64,000 bases of DNA from Buddleja alternifolia (Eukaryota; Streptophyta; Magnoliopsida; Lamiales; Scrophulariaceae). How positions within the stretch are numbered: position 1 is the stretch's first letter; every line of letters begins with the position of its first letter. The notes beneath the pieces are model-generated. The model saw only the letters and a list, made by a program, of their open reading frames with translations, made no database searches and was not told where the DNA came from. Shown piece by piece: positions 58,366-64,000 of the stretch. Location: contig CM033394.1 in assembly GCA_019426215.1 (NCBI GenBank), positions 47,614,423 through 47,678,422 on the forward strand. The letters run 5' to 3'. The position numbers were made by a program, and so were the translations under genes.

Positions 58366-59223
58366 TCATAGGGCGAGGGAGCCATTTTTCTCCATATAAT
58401 AAGGGTCCGGCTCTTCAAGAGGGTTTTGATTTATGAGAAGAACATTGAAGGAAAGGGAAGTATTACCTCTTGAACTCCCATTTCCAGGTATAGGATTAAA
58501 GAAATTGATATCGGAGTACCTCATGAAGCACCCCGTGTTCAAAGCCCGGCCCTCAGATGAAGGCAAGCACCGTGATATCGATGCAGATGCATTCTCCAAA
58601 CAAGCTCTACAAGAACTAGCATTTATCGACCTCCAGCAGTTAGCCAAAACATAAGTCGGGCTGTTTGCAGCCTGAGTAACTGCCACCCGGGCCCGTGCAT
58701 ACCCGTTGTTGTTTGGCACAGCTGAAACTGCTTGTGATATAGCCCGCTTTGCTGATTCCTGGAAAGCTGAATCGTTTCGGGTTATATTCCCGCAAATAGC
58801 ATGGTCGTTTGGTCCCGTGTACTCTTGAAAGAAACTATAATTCTCGCCCCGCATAAAGCATCCGTCGAGGTAAATCCTCCCTGAAGTCCCGGGATAGCAC
58901 TGAGGAAGAATAGTACGGCCTTGAGAAAAACACAATACGCAATCGACTAAAGAGAGATCGCCGTAGCATTGAGCTAAACCGTAATGAGCATCGGGCCCTG
59001 AGCCCGTGACAGCTATGCCGAAGCCCGAAGTTTGCACTTGGCCAAGTATGGTATCCATGTTGGTAGCAAAGTTTCGCGTGAAAACGGAGAAATTGTGCTC
59101 AGGATTGGTTCCACAACTAAATTCAACAGTTTGACTTCTTGGATCTGCAAATAATACATCTGGTAATAGCAGAATCACCAGAGCAATGAAGGTGACAGAT
59201 AGAACAAGAATTGCTCTCTTCAT
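58366..59223 (-). CDS. CRK copy C: ectodomain only, CRRSP-like
   Basis: 285 codons from ATG 59223. The first about 252 codons equal CRK A exon 1 with few changes: signal peptide 1-26 and two DUF26 domains with C-x8-C-x2-C at 86/95/98 and 196/205/208. The donor GTAATA of exon 1 is still present at 58466, but no membrane or kinase exon follows in the Gypsy-derived DNA. Unspliced read-through adds a 33-residue novel tail ending at the stop at 58366. The product would be secreted, like the cysteine-rich repeat secretory proteins of plants. It may equally be a non-functional fragment. Confidence 0.72.
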   Translation of the reverse strand: MKRAILVLSVTFIALVILLLPDVLFADPRSQTVEFSCGTNPEHNFSVFTRNFATNMDTILGQVQTSGFGIAVTGSGPDAHYGLAQCYGDLSLVDCVLCFSQGRTILPQCYPGTSGRIYLDGCFMRGENYSFFQEYTGPNDHAICGNITRNDSAFQESAKRAISQAVSAVPNNNGYARARVAVTQAANSPTYVLANCWRSINASSCRACLENASASISRCLPSSEGRALNTGCFMRYSDINFFNPIPGNGSSRGNTSLSFNVLLINQNPLEEPDPYYMEKNGSLAL

Positions 59224-59717
59224 TATGATTTGCTTTGTCTTCTCAATTTTCTGTTAAAAGAGAGAGAAATTAAGGTTCTTTCTGACAAAACTGAAAATAA
59301 TTAAAAAAAGAAAAATACATGAACCCAACAGAAAATACAAATATTAAAGTAATGTGAACAATCAGGAAAATAATTCTCTTTTTTTCTTGACTTTTTCTGA
59401 TAATATCATATGCAATAATTGCCAAAAATAAAATCAGTAAAAGAAAATACTAAGATAGAAAGATGTTCTTGTTTGATAGACTTGTTCTGTATGGATTAAT
59501 TTTATATCTTAGTTTTGGGACTATATATTATCAGTGTTTTGATAGGTTTTGTACCCTTTTTTCTCGTATTTTGAATTCTTTTCTCCTCGTTCAAACCCGT
59601 TTATATGGAACTATATAAACCCGCATGTCAATTTTTCTGTGTTTTTGAGCTTTACTTACTTTAGTATTTTTGTATAATAACAAAACCAGAGCTGTTGCTC
59701 ACAAGATCAAATGATAC

Positions 59718-59795
<78 letters not shown>

Positions 59796-60834
59796 TGAAT
59801 AAAGTTCGAATTCTTACCTCTTTCACTTTACATAGCACCCGAATTTCGAAGTTTTTTTGGATAAATAATGGCGACCTTTGAGGTAAAGAAGATAAGAAGA
59901 GAGAGCGAGAAGGAAAGTGAGCTGATATCAGTAAGAGCTGTAATGATTTCGGGTTACAAATACTATAGATTTTTCCATGCCTTTACATATATAGTATGAA
60001 CAAAATGTGTGAAATTTGGATAGGTCTACATATTTTCAAACGTTGAAAGAATGAAGACGACTTTAAACACACCACGCAGGTTGTTTTTATTGGACACACA
60101 GACTTATTCAACTTTGGCACTTCTTTGTATTACTGTTAGCCTGTTTCTGTGAAGCCCCCATCTGATAGCGATCCCAAAAGTTAATAGAAAAGAAAGTGAT
60201 TTATAAACAAATGCTTAGGCTATGTTCGGAATTCGAATGTATTTTCATTTTATTTTCAATCGTCATTTTCTAAAACGTACAGTAAAATGAGTTTTTGGTT
60301 TTTTGCGTGAAAATGACTGCATGTTTGGTTGTATTTCTGAAAATAGTTGAAATTGATGATTTGATGATGCGCGAAATGATTGAATTAGTTAAAAGTTATG
60401 ATTATGTAGATAATATAGAGGAAAAAAATAGATAGTTTTATATTGATTATAAAAATGATAAAAATTGACCAAAAAAAAGCACTAAAACTACTGAAAATAG
60501 GTCTTAAAATGTGCACAAGCCATGGAGGTTAATACTATGTATTTATTCTACTATAACGCCACAATTGTTGTAGAAGAAATGGATTTTTGTGAGAGAAAGA
60601 AAAAGGCGAGTGTGAATTGGTAAAATAAAAGGTAATTATTGAAGAATAATGTAAACTGTGTATTTTCATTTTAGGTTGATCCGAAAACACAAACAAACAT
60701 AACCTTAGGAACTCAAGTGTAGCAGTGGATATTTATTTAGGATTGTGGTTTAAATGTCCAATTCAAAATTACGCTATATAAAGATTTCTTTGGTCCAACT
60801 CGTGAGAACGTGGCGTGACAGTTAGTGATTGACC
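59224..60834. other. Duplicated CRK promoter segment
   Basis: Near-identical to 33297-34885. It ends exactly where Copia E begins. Confidence 0.75.
59718..59792. repeat. TAA microsatellite, about 25 units
   Basis: Expanded relative to about 8 units in the parent segment at 33807-33830. Confidence 0.93.
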
Positions 60835-60997
60835 TGTTAGAGTTATTATTATTATTGTTCCATTATTAGTTTCCTTATTAGATTAGGTTTACCTTTATTG
60901 TTAGTTTGTTAGTTACTTTTTATATTATATCTCTATTGTAAACTCTATATATATCTTTGATTATTAATGCAATCCTCAAAGGGAATTTACATTAACA
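60835..60997 (+). repeat. 5' LTR of Copia E
   Basis: 163 bp, TGTTAG...TTAACA, directly followed by TGGTATCAGCCTAAACC (60998-61014). Confidence 0.88.
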
Positions 60998-61062
60998 TGG
61001 TATCAGCCTAAACCTAAACTCCTAGGCCTTTATTTTTTTTTCTTTTCTCCTCTAGCCGCCTC

Positions 61063-61140
61063 TGCTACAGTACCATTCCGGCGCTACAGTAATATTTCCG
61101 CTGCTACAGTACTATTCCGCTGCTACAGTACTATTCATCG
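61063..61140 (+). repeat. About 19-bp tandem repeats in Copia E leader
   Basis: Four imperfect units around GCTACAGTACTATTCC between the primer site and gag. Confidence 0.8.
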
Positions 61141-61336
61141 TCTCTCTCTATATTCTTCCTTCCCTCTAAGTCGTTGCTCCCCTTAACGTGACATCTCTCA
61201 CTTCATATAGCCTCCATTGCCGGCCGCTTCTCTATTGTAGTTTCTCGGTGATTTCTCAAAGTATTTTTTCGATTACTATACTCTCAAGTGATTAGTTCCA
61301 TTATTTTTCGTTTATTATTTCGGTTTTCCTTCCTTC

Positions 61337-62873
61337 ATGTCTCAACCCGAGGACTCTTCTGCCACCGAAACCCAACTTCCTGCCCAAAATCAACCCAAAC
61401 CGCCCCCCATCCACTAGGCTTTGGCCGCCGGCAATGTTCATTCTTCTTTTGGTTTTAAGTTAACAGAAAACGATTCAAATTATAAATTATGGCGCGGTAT
61501 GTTTATGGATCTCTGTCGTAGCTACTCTGTTTTTGATCACATAACTGGCCATTCAAAACCAATTTCCGATACTGATGAAACTTGGTTTTCTCTTGACTCA
61601 ACTATTAAACGTTGGTTTTACTCGTCTGTTGATATTAAATTGCTAAAATATCTTGATCTTGAATATGCTACATCTCATGATATTTGGTTTTCCATTGAGT
61701 CAAATTTTCGTAATAATAAACCCTCACGCTCCAAGCAACTTAATGAGCGATTTCATAATCTTCGTAAAGGTACCCTATCTATTTCTCAATATTCTCAAGA
61801 GATGAAATTTTTAGCCGACAACCTCGCCGATCTTGACTCTCCCATAACTGATGATGCCTTAATTCTTCAAATTTTGCAAGGTCTCCCCGAGTCATACCTC
61901 CCTCTCGTCACTGTCCTCACCGCTAAACCCCCTCTACCCTCTTTCTCTGAATGTCGTAATTTACTTCTTATTCATGAAACTCGCGAAACACGTTTCACTA
62001 CTCATACAAAACTCCCCGACTCCGCCACTGCACTTTTCTCACACAATCCGAATCCTAACCCTAACCGAAATACTAATCGCAATTATGGTAATAATCGTGG
62101 TCGAGGTGGTGGTCGTCATAATTACCGCGGTGGTCGTTCGGGAAACTACCATATGAGCTCTCGTCCGAGTCCACACAATTCGGCCGGCCCCACTTCTGGA
62201 TACTCCTACCAACTCTTGCAGCATACTCCCAATGGGCCTCAATTGCTTGGTCCGATTCATGCAAGCTTTACTCCATCCAGCAGCCCACATGCGCCCTTCT
62301 CTAACAATTCAGCACATTGGGCCGCCTCCACTCAGCCCACTACATCTCCTTGGTTTCAGCCGTCCACCTTTGGGCCTTCTTCAGCAAACGGCCCACTGCA
62401 TGGTTCCACATTCAGCAGTCCCAGCGCTCCAAGTATTCTGGGCCCGCCTCCTGGACCTTTCACCAGCCGTGCCCCAGCTCCTTTCGGTCCATCTGCTCCT
62501 GCTCCAGCAGCCTATTCCTCCAGTCCAGCTCAACCACATCAGCCCGCTCTCACTGCTACCGACCTCTCTGCTCTATATCAAACAATGACACTCAAACAAC
62601 CTGATGAACAGTGGTATTTGGATACCGGTGCGAGTTCTCACATGTCCTCTCATCAAGGTAATTTTTTTAATATTGCACCTTGTAATAATTTAAATTCAAT
62701 TATTGTTGGTAATGGTGCTGCAGTCCCTGTCACTTCCATTGGTCACTCATCTCTTCCCACTCCTTCTCGTTCTCTTTCTCTCAATAATATTCTTATTTCT
62801 CCTTCGTTAATTAAAAATCTTATCTCTGTTCGTAAATTTACTCGTGATAATCATTGCTCAATCGAGTTTGACC
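61337..62873 (+). pseudogene. Copia E gag, protease and start of integrase region
   Basis: ATG at 61337-61339 (MSQPEDSS). An in-frame TAG at 61415-61417 interrupts codon 27, and the frame is then open from 61418 to the CACTA border. Gag UBN2-like region, Gly/Arg-rich block GRGGGRHNYRGGRSG, a Pro/Ser-rich stretch, protease motif YLDTGASSHMSSH, then the sequence up to SIEFDP, where the CACTA end interrupts it. Reading on gives a stop at 62888-62890 inside the transposon. Confidence 0.88.
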
Positions 62874-62882
62874 CACTACTAC

Positions 62883-63270
62883 AAAAATGACCTTTGGCAG
62901 CGGTTTTTTTGGGCCTATGGCAGCGGTTTTAACCGCTGTCAAAGGTACCGCTGGTATAGGGGTGGACCTATGACAGCGGTTACAAAACCGCTGTAATAGG
63001 TCTACCTATGACAGCGGTTTCCTGAACACCGCTGCGAAAAAACCAAAAAAATAAAAAAAAATAACGGACCTGTGGCAGCGGTTCTACAGAACCGCTGCCA
63101 CAGGTGGACCTCTGGCAGCGGTTCTGGGAAAACCGCTGCCAAAGGTCTCACCTGTGGCAGCGGTTTTTGGGAGAACCGCTTCCACAGGTGAGACCTTGGC
63201 AGCGGTTTTCCCAGAACCGCTGCCAGAGGTGAGAACTGTAGCAGCGGTTCTGCAGAACCGCTGTTTTTTT
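62883..63270. repeat. CACTA subterminal repeats
   Basis: About nine copies of GGCAGCGGTT or GACAGCGGTT alternate with inverted copies AACCGCTGCC, each pair forming a short hairpin with ACCT-TGG spacers. Such arrays bind transposase in known CACTA elements. Confidence 0.9.
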
Positions 63271-63528
63271 TTCTGTTTTTTTTTTAATTATTTATTGCGC
63301 TGTCATGATAGTGCCTGTAATATGCAATGATCCAATCAACAAATTTCAACTAACAACAAAACATATTCAACATAAGCAAACATCATCCCAAACTTCAATA
63401 TTACCATCTTTAATCTCCAACAAAATATACAATTAACTAATTAAATTACTAATGACCTTACGAAATACAATAAATCAAATCTCAATTTATAGCAAGTCAC
63501 AATGTACAAAAACTAAATTACCTAATTT

Positions 63529-64000
63529 CTAAGGAGCTGCTAAGAAAATGTAACGTGCAACTTCGCAGCGTACTTCATCAATTTGCTCATCAGTATAGAA
63601 GGATTGACAATCCTTAAAGTACTGCAAGATATATGTATATATATAGAGATTAATTGCAAAGTGAAATAACATTTCAATTACCTACCAATTAAGGTTTAAT
63701 AATTTCAAAAGTAATAGAATTAAGTATATATATATATATAAGGATTATGTATACCGCTGTTGGGATTATAGATAGTCCGTGGCTAATAATCTCTTTCATG
63801 AATCTCATAACGAAATAGCCACAATCCACCTCGTTGGTCTGCCGGGGGCACTACAAAAGCAATCAAACTTACATTGTATTAGAAGACGAACTTCTATACG
63901 AATATATAATCTCATGAACCTAGAAAACGCTAACCTTTATAGTAAACCATTTACAGTCCGAGTTTTGGATTTGTTGGATTGGTTGTTGCAGTTTGCACGA
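63529..64000 (-). CDS. Ulp1-like cysteine protease of the CACTA element (partial)
   Basis: Last three exons on the minus strand: 64000-63935 (partial, ending WFTIK), 63850-63755 and 63621-63529, joined in phase 0 with GT-AG borders. The middle exon encodes CPRQTNEVDCGYFVMRFMKE, the C-terminal core of Ulp1/SENP peptidases: Gln of PRQ (oxyanion hole) and Cys of DCGYFV (nucleophile). The last exon ends with SFYTDEQIDEVRCEVA and a stop at 63531-63529. Ulp1-like genes captured or carried by plant CACTA and Mutator elements are known; the catalytic His and Asp would be upstream, outside the window. Function in transposition is unproven. Confidence 0.82.

Larger units (their letters stand above)
60835..62873 (+). 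mobile_element. Ty1/copia element E, 5' part, interrupted by CACTA
   Basis: A 163-bp 5' LTR, primer site TGGTATCAGCC, leader, gag and protease are visible. The element resumes, if at all, beyond the CACTA insertion outside the window. It is related to Copia C: gag shares FKL-DN-SNYKLW and MFMDLCRS wording. The left flank TGACC (60830-60834) lies where the parent segment has CGACC near 34880. Confidence 0.9.
62874..64000. mobile_element. CACTA (En/Spm) transposon, left end
   Basis: Begins CACTACTACAAAAATGACC, the CACTA terminal repeat, inserted in Copia E. Then come about 400 bp of subterminal repeats and a minus-strand Ulp1-like gene. The right terminus lies outside the window. The left flank is ACC (62871-62873), a candidate 3-bp target duplication. 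Confidence 0.93.

Noticed and set aside
59718..59792. Regular short repeats as a CRISPR-like array
   Set aside because: Pure TAA microsatellite without spacers, in a plant nuclear sequence.
62039..62290. Antisense open frames in Copia E
   Set aside because: Shadows of the Gly/Arg-rich gag segment.

Overview
The window is plant nuclear DNA, very probably from a eudicot. The evidence is AT-rich sequence, seven-exon genes with GT-AG introns, a plastid phylloquinone methyltransferase, plant-only cysteine-rich receptor-like kinases (CRKs), and plant Copia, Gypsy, CACTA, hAT, Mutator-like, Stowaway, Helitron and SINE elements. An asterid is possible, but I cannot prove a lineage from sequence alone.

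Layout. 1-4435: a Ty1/copia element (A) on the minus strand, cut by the window edge. 5002-5614: a solo LTR. 5932-13785: a Mutator-like foldback element expanded by a hAT-like element (itself holding a Stowaway MITE) and by a complete Copia element (C). 14173-29078: three tandem, apparently intact copies of MENG (2-phytyl-1,4-naphthoquinone methyltransferase, last step of phylloquinone synthesis), each with seven exons and with introns and flanks full of MITEs. 18355-18935: a broken 3' piece of a CRK gene carried along when the MENG/CRK unit was duplicated. 29835-33296 (minus): an intact 652-residue CRK (copy A). 41005-50077 (minus): a second CRK (copy B) torn apart by a young Copia element (B, 43053-48184), a Helitron-like element and point lesions, with a further Copia (D, 50109-54855) in its leader. 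58366-59223 (minus): a CRK copy (C) reduced to its secreted ectodomain. It lies on a segment duplicated from the CRK A promoter and first exon, with a Gypsy LTR fragment on one side and a Copia element (E, from 60835) on the other. Element E is broken at 62874 by a CACTA transposon that carries a Ulp1-like protease gene and runs off the window.

How it works together. The only host genes with good evidence of coding capacity are the three MENG copies and CRK A; CRK C may encode a secreted two-DUF26 protein. Everything else is mobile DNA or its wreckage. Because whole segments are duplicated inside the window, several insertions can be checked against an empty paralogous site (14736-15272, 17262-17960, 36119-36298 and 55304-55549). 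This makes their boundaries and target-site duplications unusually secure. I found no CRISPR, tRNA or rRNA gene. I did not find a clearly new biological system. The most notable items are the MENG triplication, the conversion of a CRK into a CRRSP-like ectodomain gene, and the heavily nested foldback element.
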